The notes under the pieces: model-generated
Told to the model about the DNA's origin: nothing
Seen by the model: the letters and a program-made list of their open reading frames with translations, nothing else
Database searches by the model: none
Position numbers and translations under genes: made by a program
Assembly (NCBI RefSeq): GCF_042433915.1
Contig: NZ_JBHLUN010000005.1
Coordinates: forward strand, 496,001-560,000
Source: Roseomonas elaeocarpi
GTDB taxonomy: Bacteria > Pseudomonadota > Alphaproteobacteria > Acetobacterales > Acetobacteraceae
Reading direction: 5' to 3'
DNA length: 64,000 nucleotides
Shown: one piece after another, positions 19,782 to 27,403 of the stretch
Layout of the letters: the number at the start of each line of letters is the position of its first letter
Position numbering within the stretch: the first letter of the stretch is position 1

Positions 19782-19807
19782 CCGGCAGCGGTTGGTTCCG
19801 CTGCCGG
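19782..19807. terminator. Bidirectional terminator between lpxI and the HU gene
   Basis: Perfect 10-bp stem CCGGCAGCGG/CCGCTGCCGG with a TTGGTT loop, placed between two convergent genes. It lacks a strong T tract on either strand. Confidence 0.6.
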
Positions 19808-19816
19808 GCGGCGGGA

Positions 19817-20143
19817 TCAGCTCGCGGCCGGGGTGGCGCGGGCCGCCTTGCGCTTGGCCTTCTTCATGCCCGTGAAGACCGACTGCTTCAGCGACGGCGC
19901 CGCCTTGAAGCGGACCGTGGCGCCCGCCTTCACCGAGACCTTTTCGCCGGTGCGCGGGTTCAGCGCCGTCCGCTTGGGCGTTTCGCGAATCGAGAAGGAC
20001 CCGAAGTCCGGCAGCGAGAAGCGGCCGTTCTCGATGATCTCCTTCTTGATGGCCGCGATGATGTCGCTGGCCAACCGATTGGCGGCCACGCCCGTCATCT
20101 CGCTGGACTCGACGATCACGCCCGTCAGAAACTTCTTGCTCAT
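19817..20143 (-). CDS. HU-family DNA-binding protein
   Basis: Nucleoid-associated protein of 108 aa. It has the HU/IHF core, including ENGRFSLPDFGSFSIRETPK and the DNA-binding arm region ALNPRTGEKVSVKAGATVRF. The C-terminal tail is Lys/Ala-rich (MKKAKRKAARATPAAS), longer than classic HU (90 aa) and probably adding non-specific DNA contacts. The Shine-Dalgarno AGGAGGGG stands just upstream of ATG 20143. It could be called HU or an IHF-like paralogue; sequence alone does not settle this. Confidence 0.93.
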   Translation of the reverse strand: MSKKFLTGVIVESSEMTGVAANRLASDIIAAIKKEIIENGRFSLPDFGSFSIRETPKRTALNPRTGEKVSVKAGATVRFKAAPSLKQSVFTGMKKAKRKAARATPAAS

Positions 20144-20267
20144 GCAACCCCTCCTGTAGTGCTCGCTGCATAGCTTACCACATCACGCATGTCGCGTGCT
20201 GTCCGCCAATTTCCTGTGTCCAGCAGCAAGCATCGCGAAAGATGAAGTGGCAGCTGCGAAGCCGCTG

Positions 20268-20654
20268 TTAACGCGGCTGTACATTCGGTTGATTGCCGGC
20301 ACTTCCAGGGGGTGGAATCACCGGCGTCGTGTTGGGCTCCGGGTTGGGCACCGGTGCGCGGATCCCCGGGTCGACCGAGGCCGGTGGCCGGATGACGCTG
20401 GGCGCCTGCGCGGCGCCGTTGCCGGTTCCGGTGCCCCCGGGCGCTGGACTGGTGGAGCCGGAGGCGGGCGGCGCGGGATTCGGCCGGGCATCACGGCTTT
20501 CGGGCAGAGCCGGAGTCGCGCCGGAGGCCTGCGCGTGCACAGGCGCCGGAACAGTCGCGCCGATGGCCGCGAGGCAGGCAAGGGCCACCGTGAGGCGGCG
20601 CGCTGCTCCTCGCCTGGCAGCGGACATCTCAGGCCGTTCAACAGGAATGGTCAT
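20268..20654 (-). CDS. Proline-rich exported protein of unknown function
   Basis: 128 aa from ATG 20654, chosen because GAGGAG lies 8 nt upstream and a good signal peptide follows (RRLTVALACLAAIGATVPA, cut near PVHAQA). The mature part of about 90 residues is rich in Pro, Gly, Ala and Ser (for example PAPGGTGTGNGAAQAPSVIR) and has no recognisable domain. A longer open frame reaches 20855, but that part lacks coding character. It is divergent from the SDR gene and upstream of the HU gene on the same strand. Confidence 0.6.
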   Translation of the reverse strand: MTIPVERPEMSAARRGAARRLTVALACLAAIGATVPAPVHAQASGATPALPESRDARPNPAPPASGSTSPAPGGTGTGNGAAQAPSVIRPPASVDPGIRAPVPNPEPNTTPVIPPPGSAGNQPNVQPR

Positions 20655-20853
20655 GGCGACGCTCCTCGGCAGCTTCCGGCCGCGCCGGGCGGGGTGATCG
20701 CCCGACCGGCCGGTGCTGTCCGGAAAACACCCCTGCGGCACGGCAGTTCCCTCAGGCGGAAGTTTCAGCTTGGCCGCTCCCTTGCATGGGCGGCGCAGCG
20801 CGCGGCATCGTGCCGGGCAGCATCCGACACGCGCTATTCGCAGCAGGTTCAAC

Positions 20854-21630
20854 ATGTCTCACCCCGGCACCGGCCAGGGACGCAGGATACTGGTCACGGG
20901 CGCCGCCAGCGGCATCGGCGCGGCGACCTGCCGTGCCATGGCCGCGCCGGGCACCGCACTGCTGATCCACACGCGCCGCAATGCCGAGGGCGCCGAGGCA
21001 GTGCGCCGCGCCGCCGTCGAGGCTGGCGCGGAAGCCTGGGTGGTGCTGGCGGACCTGGCGGAAGACGGTACCGCGGGGACGCTGGCGGAGGCCGCGCGAA
21101 GGCATCTGGGCGGGCTGGACGTCGTGGTCAGCAATGCCGGCTTCGCCGACCGCACGCCCTTCGCCGCGCTCGACCACGAGAGCTATGCCCGCTCCGTGGC
21201 CACGATCCAGACGGGTTTTCTCCGGCTGGCCCAGGCCTGCCTGCCCCTGATGGCGCAAGCGCGGGACGGGCGAATCGTGGCGGTGAGTTCCTTCGTGGCC
21301 CACACGTTCCGGCGGGACATCACGCTGTTCCCCGCGAGCGCCGCGGCCAAGGCCGGCATGGAAGCGCTGGTTCGTGCGCTGGCCGTGGAGGTCGCGCCGC
21401 GCGGCCTGACCGTGAATGCCGTGGCGCCCGGCTTCATCCGCAAGGACGCGCGCGCGCACGCCGCCCTCGACGAGGCGCAGCGGGACCGTCAGCTCCGCAG
21501 CATTCCACTGGAACGGCTGGGCGAGCCTGCCGAGGTCGCGGCGGCCATCGCCTTTCTGGCCTCACCGGCCGCCGGCTACATCACGGGGCAGGTCCTGCAC
21601 GTGAACGGCGGCGTCCATATCGGCGGCTGA
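20854..21630 (+). CDS. SDR-family NAD(P)-dependent oxidoreductase
   Basis: Classical short-chain dehydrogenase of 258 aa from ATG 20854. The cofactor motif is ILVTGAASGIGAAT and the structural motif is VVSNAGFAD. The catalytic Ser lies in VAVSSFVAHT; the YxxxK position reads FPASAAAKAG, so the catalytic Tyr appears replaced by Ala or Ser while Lys is kept. The C-terminus VLHVNGGVHIGG is typical of the FabG-like group. The substrate is unknown. It is followed 29 bp later by a creatininase-family gene, suggesting one small catabolic operon. Confidence 0.88.
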   Translation: MSHPGTGQGRRILVTGAASGIGAATCRAMAAPGTALLIHTRRNAEGAEAVRRAAVEAGAEAWVVLADLAEDGTAGTLAEAARRHLGGLDVVVSNAGFADRTPFAALDHESYARSVATIQTGFLRLAQACLPLMAQARDGRIVAVSSFVAHTFRRDITLFPASAAAKAGMEALVRALAVEVAPRGLTVNAVAPGFIRKDARAHAALDEAQRDRQLRSIPLERLGEPAEVAAAIAFLASPAAGYITGQVLHVNGGVHIGG

Positions 21631-21659
21631 GCCGCTTGCCACCACAGGAGGCTGGTCCG

Positions 21660-22460
21660 ATGACCGCGAAGCACGTCCTTGCCCAGATGACCTTCCGGGA
21701 GTTCGAGCAGCGCCTGCCCGAGAAGCCCGTGATCATCCTGCCGCTCGGCTCGCAGGAGGAGCAGGGGCCCACCGCTCCGATGGGCGACTTCATGCTGACC
21801 GAAGCCCTGGCCGCTCGCGTGGCGGAGCGTTGCGGCGCCATCGCGGCCCCGACGATCCCCTTCGGCTACGCCGACCATTTCCGTGCCGTTCCAGGCGGCG
21901 TGCAGCTGCGCGCGGGCACCTTCTGCCGGCTCCTGCGCGACGTGGCCGACAACTTCCTCGATCATGGCCTGCGGCACCTGGTGATCCTGAACGGCCACAC
22001 GGGCAACGCGCCCCTGATCGACCGCGTCGCCCGTGATCTGCGGGCCGAACGGCAGGTGCTGATGCCGTCACTCAACCTGTGGCGGCTGCAGACCGCCGAG
22101 CTTTGGGAAAAAGCCTACGGCGTGCCCGCGAAGCAAGGCTTCGCCCATGGCGGCGAACCGGTCAGCTCGGTCTACGCTCACCTGTTTCCCGAGCTGATGC
22201 GGCCGGATCTGGCGGAGCGGCCCGAGAACGGCCGGCGCTTCCTGGGCTTCGAGACGGCCGGGACCGGCGCCATCCGCTTCGGAGGCGTCGAGGTGGCCAT
22301 GCCTCTCAACATCGACGAGGTCACCGGCAACGGCATGACGGGCGGCGACCCCGCCATGTGTTCGGCAGAAGCCGGGGCGCAGGTGACGGAGCACATCGTC
22401 TCGCTCTGCGCCGAGTTCATCACCCGCTTCCGGGCCGCCACCGCCTCAAGCGAGGGGTAA
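21660..22460 (+). CDS. Creatininase-family protein
   Basis: 266 aa, a metal-dependent amidohydrolase of the creatininase/FAPy-deformylase family. ATG 21660 follows an AGGAGG Shine-Dalgarno. Family blocks are LPLGSQEEQGPTAPMGDF near the N-terminus, LVILNGHTGNAPLI, and FAHGGEPVSSVYAHLF. The usual motif is GSxEQHGP; here the metal-ligand His position reads Gln (EEQGP). This points to a variant subfamily with altered metal binding or substrate. It lies downstream of the SDR. Confidence 0.87.
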   Translation: MTAKHVLAQMTFREFEQRLPEKPVIILPLGSQEEQGPTAPMGDFMLTEALAARVAERCGAIAAPTIPFGYADHFRAVPGGVQLRAGTFCRLLRDVADNFLDHGLRHLVILNGHTGNAPLIDRVARDLRAERQVLMPSLNLWRLQTAELWEKAYGVPAKQGFAHGGEPVSSVYAHLFPELMRPDLAERPENGRRFLGFETAGTGAIRFGGVEVAMPLNIDEVTGNGMTGGDPAMCSAEAGAQVTEHIVSLCAEFITRFRAATASSEG

Positions 22461-22485
22461 GCAGGGCAGGCGGAAAGCTGGCCCC

Positions 22486-23136
22486 TCAGGAACCTTCCGC
22501 GGCGCCGCGCGGGGGAGGGGTTCCGACTCCCCGGCCCGCGGTCCGGATCGGCCGTACCGGTCGCGACCCGGCCGATGTCGCACAGGGTTGGAAGCTGCCG
22601 TGGCCGGTGAGCAGCCTGCACAACCCGAGCTCGCGCCAGCCGCTATCGAGCGTCGCCCGGCTGACCAGGGCCGGCCCCCCCATGCCGGAGCCCGCCCAGC
22701 AGAGCACCAGCGCCACCACCAGCGGCTCGAACGGGGAGCCGGTGCGGCAGAGCGGCAAGGCGTAGTTCCCCCGCAGCGGCCAGGCGAGGCGCAGCCCCTT
22801 GGGCGTCAACAGGTCGGCCGCTAGGTGCGACAGGTAGCCCACTACCAGCGGCGCCACGATGGAGGGCCGCAGGTCGGACTGGCTCAGCAGCACCAGGCAG
22901 GCCGCCACCGCCAGCGCGGAATGGGTCAAGCCCCGGTGCCCGAACACGGCGCCGATGAGGTTCGACAGCGGACGGACGCGCCGGCCCGCCCAGGATTTCG
23001 GATGGTCGATGTCGGGCAGCAGCGACCCGAGCACGGCGAGGCCGAGGCTGAGCGGTTCCACCGCCGGTAGGCCGAAATGCGGTGCGGCCACCAGCCAGGC
23101 CGCGGCGCCGAGCGCGATGTGCGAGCCGGCCATCAT
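22486..23136 (-). CDS. YdjM-like membrane-bound metal-dependent hydrolase
   Basis: 216 aa integral membrane protein of the DUF457/YdjM family. Conserved motifs are SHIALGAAAWL, LGSLLPDIDHPKSW and FGHRGLTHS, giving the His/Asp pattern of the putative metal site. Several hydrophobic segments follow. The biological substrate of this family is not established. It is convergent with the creatininase gene and divergent from the IMPase gene. The C-terminal 40 residues are Gly/Arg/Pro-rich. Confidence 0.8.
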   Translation of the reverse strand: MMAGSHIALGAAAWLVAAPHFGLPAVEPLSLGLAVLGSLLPDIDHPKSWAGRRVRPLSNLIGAVFGHRGLTHSALAVAACLVLLSQSDLRPSIVAPLVVGYLSHLAADLLTPKGLRLAWPLRGNYALPLCRTGSPFEPLVVALVLCWAGSGMGGPALVSRATLDSGWRELGLCRLLTGHGSFQPCATSAGSRPVRPIRTAGRGVGTPPPRGAAEGS

Positions 23137-23323
23137 CGGCGGGTGGAAAGCCTCGTTCAGGTGCGCGTGAGACTAGGTGTCAAGATTCCGCTCTACAAGG
23201 CTGTTTGTTCAGGATTCTTGCCGTGATGAGCAATTTTCGACTCGGATTCGTCGTGAGTCCGGCCAGCACCCATCCGCGCCTCCGGCGCTTCCCGCTCCGC
23301 CGCCTCTGGCGCAGGATCGCGGC

Positions 23324-24052
23324 ATGAACGATCTCGACGCTCTCGCGCTGGCCGAATCGGCCGCGAAGACCAGCCGTGACCTCCTGCGCGCCGGGCAGGG
23401 CGTGGCGGAATCCGCCATCGGCCGCGACATCAAGCTGCAGCAGGACAAGGCGTCCGAAGCGATGATCATCGCAGCGCTGCGCGAGGGCGCGCCCTTTCCG
23501 GTGTTCAGCGAGGAAGCCGGCTGGATCGGCGGGCAGCCCGGGGCTGGGGAACCCTGGTGGGCGCTCGACCCGCTGGACGGGTCCTGGAACTTCTTTCGCG
23601 GCGTGCCGCTGTGCTGCGTGTCCGTGGCGCTGTGCCGGGACGATCGCGCGGTGCTGGGCGCCATCTACGACTTCAACCGGGACGAGCTGTTTTCGGGCGG
23701 CCCCGGTCTGGGCTTTCGCGTGAACGGCGTCGCGACCCAGCCGCCGGAACGCCCCCGCGCGGTGCTGGCCACCGGGCTGCCGGCCCATGCGGACCATTCG
23801 CCGGACGGGCTGGCGCGGGTCTTCGGCCGGGTCGCCTCCTGGACCAAGGTGCGCATGATCGGCAGCGCGGCGCTCTCGCTGGCCTGGGTCGCCGCCGGCC
23901 GGTTCGACGGCTACGAGGAAGAAGGTATCAACTGGTACGACGTGGCCGCCGGCTGCGCGCTGGTGGAGGCTGCGGGCGGCGAGATCTCGGTCACCGGCAA
24001 GGTCGGTGAGCCGATGCACGTCCGTGCCACGACAGGGAAGGTGAAAGCATGA
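23324..24052 (+). CDS. Inositol monophosphatase family protein
   Basis: 242 aa from ATG 23324. It has the Mg-binding motifs of the IMPase/CysQ superfamily: FSEEAGW, ALDPLDGSWNFFRG (Thr of DPLDGT replaced by Ser) and the C-terminal NWYDVAAGCALVEAAGGE. It dephosphorylates a small phosphate monoester; inositol-1-phosphate and 3'-phosphoadenosine phosphate are the common substrates and cannot be told apart here. The stop overlaps the ATG of the hydratase gene (ATGA). Confidence 0.88.
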   Translation: MNDLDALALAESAAKTSRDLLRAGQGVAESAIGRDIKLQQDKASEAMIIAALREGAPFPVFSEEAGWIGGQPGAGEPWWALDPLDGSWNFFRGVPLCCVSVALCRDDRAVLGAIYDFNRDELFSGGPGLGFRVNGVATQPPERPRAVLATGLPAHADHSPDGLARVFGRVASWTKVRMIGSAALSLAWVAAGRFDGYEEEGINWYDVAAGCALVEAAGGEISVTGKVGEPMHVRATTGKVKA

Positions 24053-24816
24053 CAGCTCTGGCATCGAAGCTGGCGGAGGCGGTTCGCGCGCGGCAGGTGG
24101 TGACGCCCGCCGAAGGCGAGCTGCCCGACAGCCTCGCCGCGGCGGAGGCGGTGCAGGACGCGATGGTCGCGCAGACCATCGGGCGCATCGGCGCCTGGAA
24201 GCTCGGCGCGACGGTGAAGTCAGTGCGGGAAGGCTTCGGGCTGCCTCGCGGCTTCTTCGGCGTCCTGCCTGCCGAGCGCGTGCTGCCGTCGGGTGCCGCG
24301 CCGAAGGCGGAGGATCTGCCGCAGGCGGGCGTGGAAAGCGAGATCGCCTTCCGCTTCGGTCGCGACCTCGACCCGCGCGGCGCGCCCTGGTCGGCCGAGG
24401 ATGTGCGGGCCGCGATCGTGTCGGTACATCCCTCCATCGAGGTGCCGCAGACCCGCTTCGCCGGCCTGGGCGTCCACGGTGCCTTCGGGCTGATCGCCGA
24501 CAACGGCGCGTCCGGCCTGGGCGTGGTCGGGGAGGGCGTGGCGGACTGGACGCCGGAGGAGCTGATGGAACTCGAAGCCTCGGTCGCCTTCGACGGCGTC
24601 GTAGCGGCGAGCGGCCCCGGCTCCCTGGTCGAGGGCGGGCCGTTCGGGGCCACCGTCGCCTTCGTGGCCCTGGCCAATGCCCGCGGCTACACGATCGAGG
24701 CCGGGCAGTACGTGATGACGGGGTCCTGCACCGGCTGCCTGCAGCCGCCGCGCCCGGGCGAGGTCGTGGCGTCCTTCGGCCGCTTCGGCACGGTGAAGCT
24801 GCAGCTGCCAGCTTAA
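24049..24816 (+). CDS. 2-keto-4-pentenoate hydratase / fumarylacetoacetase-fold protein
   Basis: 255 aa. The metal-binding ESEIAFRFGRDL, the block SVHPSIEVPQTRF and the C-terminal YVMTGSCTGCLQPPRPGEVV match hydratases and decarboxylases of aromatic meta-cleavage pathways. No other meta-cleavage gene is nearby, so the substrate is open. It is translationally coupled to the IMPase gene. Confidence 0.83.
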   Translation: MTALASKLAEAVRARQVVTPAEGELPDSLAAAEAVQDAMVAQTIGRIGAWKLGATVKSVREGFGLPRGFFGVLPAERVLPSGAAPKAEDLPQAGVESEIAFRFGRDLDPRGAPWSAEDVRAAIVSVHPSIEVPQTRFAGLGVHGAFGLIADNGASGLGVVGEGVADWTPEELMELEASVAFDGVVAASGPGSLVEGGPFGATVAFVALANARGYTIEAGQYVMTGSCTGCLQPPRPGEVVASFGRFGTVKLQLPA

Positions 24817-24827
24817 AAGCCGGGAGG

Positions 24828-24851
24828 GGCGGGAGCATGAAGGCTCCCGCC
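24828..24851. terminator. Bidirectional terminator
   Basis: Perfect 9-bp stem GGCGGGAGC/GCTCCCGCC with the loop ATGAAG, between convergent genes. AAAA at 24815-24818 sits upstream of the stem, giving a short U run on the minus transcript. Confidence 0.6.
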
Positions 24852-24859
24852 ATCTCGCC

Positions 24860-25546
24860 TCAGGCGGGCTGCGCCGCCGCGGTGCCGTGCACCGTGTCCC
24901 AGAGGGCGTCGGCGATGTCGAAGTCCTCCTGCGTCTTGATGACGTGGCCGGCCATGCGGCCCACCGGCCAGGTGCCGATCCGGCCGGCATAGGTCGCGCA
25001 CTTTCCGGCGTTGAAGGCTTCCAGGTAGGGCGCGCGGCGCCAGCCGGTGATCGACCAGGTGATCCGCTCCACCGGCAACAGGTCCTGGCTGTTGGTCTTC
25101 TCGCGGAAGGTGAAGTTCACCGGCTCCCCACGATACATGCATTCCAGGTTCTCGGGGATGACGCTCATCAGCGCATCCTCCTGCCCTTCCCGCATATGGG
25201 CGACGAAGGAGCGGACCTCCTCGGCAGTGAGCAGCGGCGCGATGGAATGCACCTGCGCCACGGCGTCGCACGGGTGCTTTTCCAGGAACTCCGCCACGAA
25301 CTGCTCCGAGGTCGCGGTGTTGGAGCCCAGGTGCTCCGGCCGCTGGTGGAACTGCACGCCTTCGGCGGCCGCCACCTCGCCGAAAATGGCGCTTTCGGAG
25401 TTCACCCAGACCTCGTCGAAAACCCCGGCCGCGAGGCACTTGCGGATCGCGTGCGCGATCAGCGGCGCGCCGCGGATTTCCTTGAGGTTCTTCTGCTTGA
25501 GCCGCTGGCTGCCCAGGCGGGCAGGGATCATCGCGATGATGCGCAC
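24860..25546 (-). CDS. Acylneuraminate (CMP-sugar) cytidylyltransferase-like protein
   Basis: 228 aa. The N-terminal nucleotide-binding motif MIPARLGSQRLKQKNLKEIR is that of NeuA/PseF/KdsB-type enzymes, which activate nonulosonic or related acidic sugars as CMP-sugars. AQVHSIAPLL and DALMSVIPE match the sugar-binding core. GTG 25546 lies 4 nt after the SIS gene stop, so it is the third gene of a tight operon. The exact sugar is unknown because no NeuB-like synthase is in this window. Confidence 0.82.
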   Translation of the reverse strand: MRIIAMIPARLGSQRLKQKNLKEIRGAPLIAHAIRKCLAAGVFDEVWVNSESAIFGEVAAAEGVQFHQRPEHLGSNTATSEQFVAEFLEKHPCDAVAQVHSIAPLLTAEEVRSFVAHMREGQEDALMSVIPENLECMYRGEPVNFTFREKTNSQDLLPVERITWSITGWRRAPYLEAFNAGKCATYAGRIGTWPVGRMAGHVIKTQEDFDIADALWDTVHGTAAAQPA

Positions 25547-25550
25547 CGGA

Positions 25551-26132
25551 TCAGCCCACGCTGTACTCGGCGCGGCCCACCACCATGTCGACCACCGTGG
25601 TCAGCCAGATGTTATGCACGCCCTCGACCACGTTGTAGGCGCCCGACGGCAGGTGGAAGTTGATGTCGCCCAGTGCCTTCAGCGGGTTGCCTTCCGACTT
25701 GCCGGTGAAGGTCACCACGGTGACCTCGTTCTGCCGCGCCCATTCCGCCGCCTTGACCAGGTTCGGCGAGGTGCCGCTGACCGAGATCAGCACCGCCGCG
25801 TCGCCCGGATCGGCGTAGCGCTCCATGGCGCGCCAAACCCAGTTCTCGTAACCGTAGTCGTTGCTGAAGGCCGTGATCAGGTTGGGCTCGTTGAAGTCCA
25901 CCGCGCGGACCTTGCCCTGCTTGGTGAAGTCCACCGCGCCGTGCGAGGCGAAGGAGGCCGAGGCACCGTTGCCCGCCAGCATCATCTTGCGCTTGTTGTC
26001 GCGCAGCTTGATGGCGAGGTCACGGAAGGCGATCAGGTTCGGGAAGTGGCGCGGATCGAAGGCGTCGGCCGTGTAGCGCTTGTAGTAGTCGCTGAGCCAG
26101 CCGTTCCAATCGGTGTCGGACGCTGCGTCCAT
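25551..26132 (-). CDS. SIS-domain phosphosugar isomerase (GmhA-like)
   Basis: 193 aa from ATG 26132, chosen because GGAGGG lies 7 nt upstream; ATG 26147 and TTG 26150 would also work. The sugar-isomerase motifs are MMLAGNGASASFASHG and AVLISVSGTSPNLVKAA. The closest type is sedoheptulose-7-phosphate isomerase, but the canonical GNGGSAADAQH motif is changed. Being between an oxidoreductase and a CMP-transferase, it probably acts on a sugar phosphate precursor of a surface glycan. Confidence 0.82.
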   Translation of the reverse strand: MDAASDTDWNGWLSDYYKRYTADAFDPRHFPNLIAFRDLAIKLRDNKRKMMLAGNGASASFASHGAVDFTKQGKVRAVDFNEPNLITAFSNDYGYENWVWRAMERYADPGDAAVLISVSGTSPNLVKAAEWARQNEVTVVTFTGKSEGNPLKALGDINFHLPSGAYNVVEGVHNIWLTTVVDMVVGRAEYSVG

Positions 26133-26146
26133 CGGAAAACCCTCCA

Positions 26147-27181
26147 TCAATCCGCGTGGCCGAGAAGCGTCTCGCGAAGCTCCTCGGACTCGTGCCGCTC
26201 GTTTTCGTAGATGCGATCGATCAGGTCGAGCACCTGCAGCGCCTGCGTGGAGGAACCGTACTGCACCTCGCTGCCGGTCCGCACGGCCTCGAAGAAGGCA
26301 TCGGTTTCACGCTGCCAGGAGGCGTCGACCTCGAAGTGGATGCGCTCCTCACTGTCGAAGGTCGCGGCCGGTGCCCTGGCGCGGTTGCGCGCGATCGTCA
26401 GCACCTCCTCGCCGTAGGTGCCGGAATTCGTCTTCAGGCCGTTCAGGACGAGGTAGCCGCGCTCCAGGAACACCTCGAGGGAGAAGAGGTGGCGCCACTG
26501 CGTCATGGTGGAATGGAAGGACACGGAGCAGCCGGTGGTGCTGTCGCGCATCAGCGCGAAGACGTTGTCCTCGATGCCCGGCGTCTTCCAGTAAAGGTTG
26601 GACACCAGCGCGTGCACCTCGTCGAAGGCGCGGCCGTTGATGTGCAACAGCAGGTCCAGCATGTGGATGCCCTGGTCGAGCAGGATGCCGCCGCCGGCCA
26701 GCTTCTTGTCGGCGCGCCAGCCCGTCAGGTAATCGCCATCCACGCTCTTGCCGTAGCGTCCGCGCATCCACAGCACCCGGCCGAACTCGCCGCCCGCCAC
26801 CATCTCCTTCATGCGCAGGATGGCGCCGTGATGGCGGTGGTTGAAGCCGTACATGAGCGTCCGGCCGGACGCGCGCTCGACCCCGATGATCTCGCGCATC
26901 TCGGTGCCGTTGAAGCAGGGCGGCTTTTCGCAGAAGACGTGCTTGCCGGCCCGCAGCGACGCGATCGTGAGGGGGCGGTTCAGCCAGTTCGGCGTGCAGA
27001 TGAACACCGCGTCGAGGGTGGGATCGTCGACGATTTCTTCCGCCGAGGAGGCGACGGGATAGGGGCAATCGTCGGCCACCACGGTGTCGAACACCGTCAC
27101 GATTTCGGCCTGCCCGCCTGCCTCGATGGCGGCGGCGCGGATCTGCCCCATCTTGCCAAAGCCGATGATGCCTACGCGCAT
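26147..27181 (-). CDS. Gfo/Idh/MocA-family oxidoreductase
   Basis: 344 aa from ATG 27181 (MRVGIIGFGKMGQIRAAAIE); TTG 27190 is an alternative. The Rossmann motif GFGKMG, then VFICTPNWLNR and the catalytic HVFCEKPP identify the family, which oxidises or reduces sugars with NAD(P). The C-terminal domain contains GGGILLDQGIHMLDLLLH. It is the first gene of the minus-strand operon with the SIS and CMP-transferase genes, and would supply a keto- or amino-sugar intermediate. Confidence 0.88.
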   Translation of the reverse strand: MRVGIIGFGKMGQIRAAAIEAGGQAEIVTVFDTVVADDCPYPVASSAEEIVDDPTLDAVFICTPNWLNRPLTIASLRAGKHVFCEKPPCFNGTEMREIIGVERASGRTLMYGFNHRHHGAILRMKEMVAGGEFGRVLWMRGRYGKSVDGDYLTGWRADKKLAGGGILLDQGIHMLDLLLHINGRAFDEVHALVSNLYWKTPGIEDNVFALMRDSTTGCSVSFHSTMTQWRHLFSLEVFLERGYLVLNGLKTNSGTYGEEVLTIARNRARAPAATFDSEERIHFEVDASWQRETDAFFEAVRTGSEVQYGSSTQALQVLDLIDRIYENERHESEELRETLLGHAD

Positions 27182-27403
27182 TGGTTGCAAGCCTTTCGCT
27201 TAGTTCGTGTCGGCACGGCCGTACCCTGCCCGGCGCCCAAAGGTCGGACCGCCGAGAGCATTGCATTGCACAAACCGCAGCGACAAGCATCCTCTAGGGT
27301 ACACGCTGACGCAAGATTTTCATTATTTTTTCGAGAAACGTCTCATAATTTATCTTAAGTACATGGAATGTCGGCCTTGCCCGTAAAGCCCAGGTGAGGG
27401 ACT
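27182..27403. promoter_or_regulatory. Divergent promoter region of the glycan genes
   Basis: 222 bp between the divergent Gfo/Idh gene and the 608-aa protein gene. An unusually AT-rich core at about 27314-27360 (ATTTTCATTATTTTTTCGAG and CATAATTTATCTTAAG) contrasts sharply with the surrounding DNA. It includes a small dyad GAGA-AACG-TCTC. I could not place a confident -35/-10 pair. Confidence 0.45.

Noticed and set aside
20196..21659. Long plus-strand frame fused in frame to the creatininase gene
   Set aside because: The part before 21660 is out of frame with the SDR and lacks any domain; AGGAGG before ATG 21660 marks the true start.
23180..24853. 557-codon minus-strand frame opposite the IMPase and hydratase genes
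   Set aside because: Arg/Pro/Ser-rich composition typical of a shadow frame; the plus-strand genes have full motifs.
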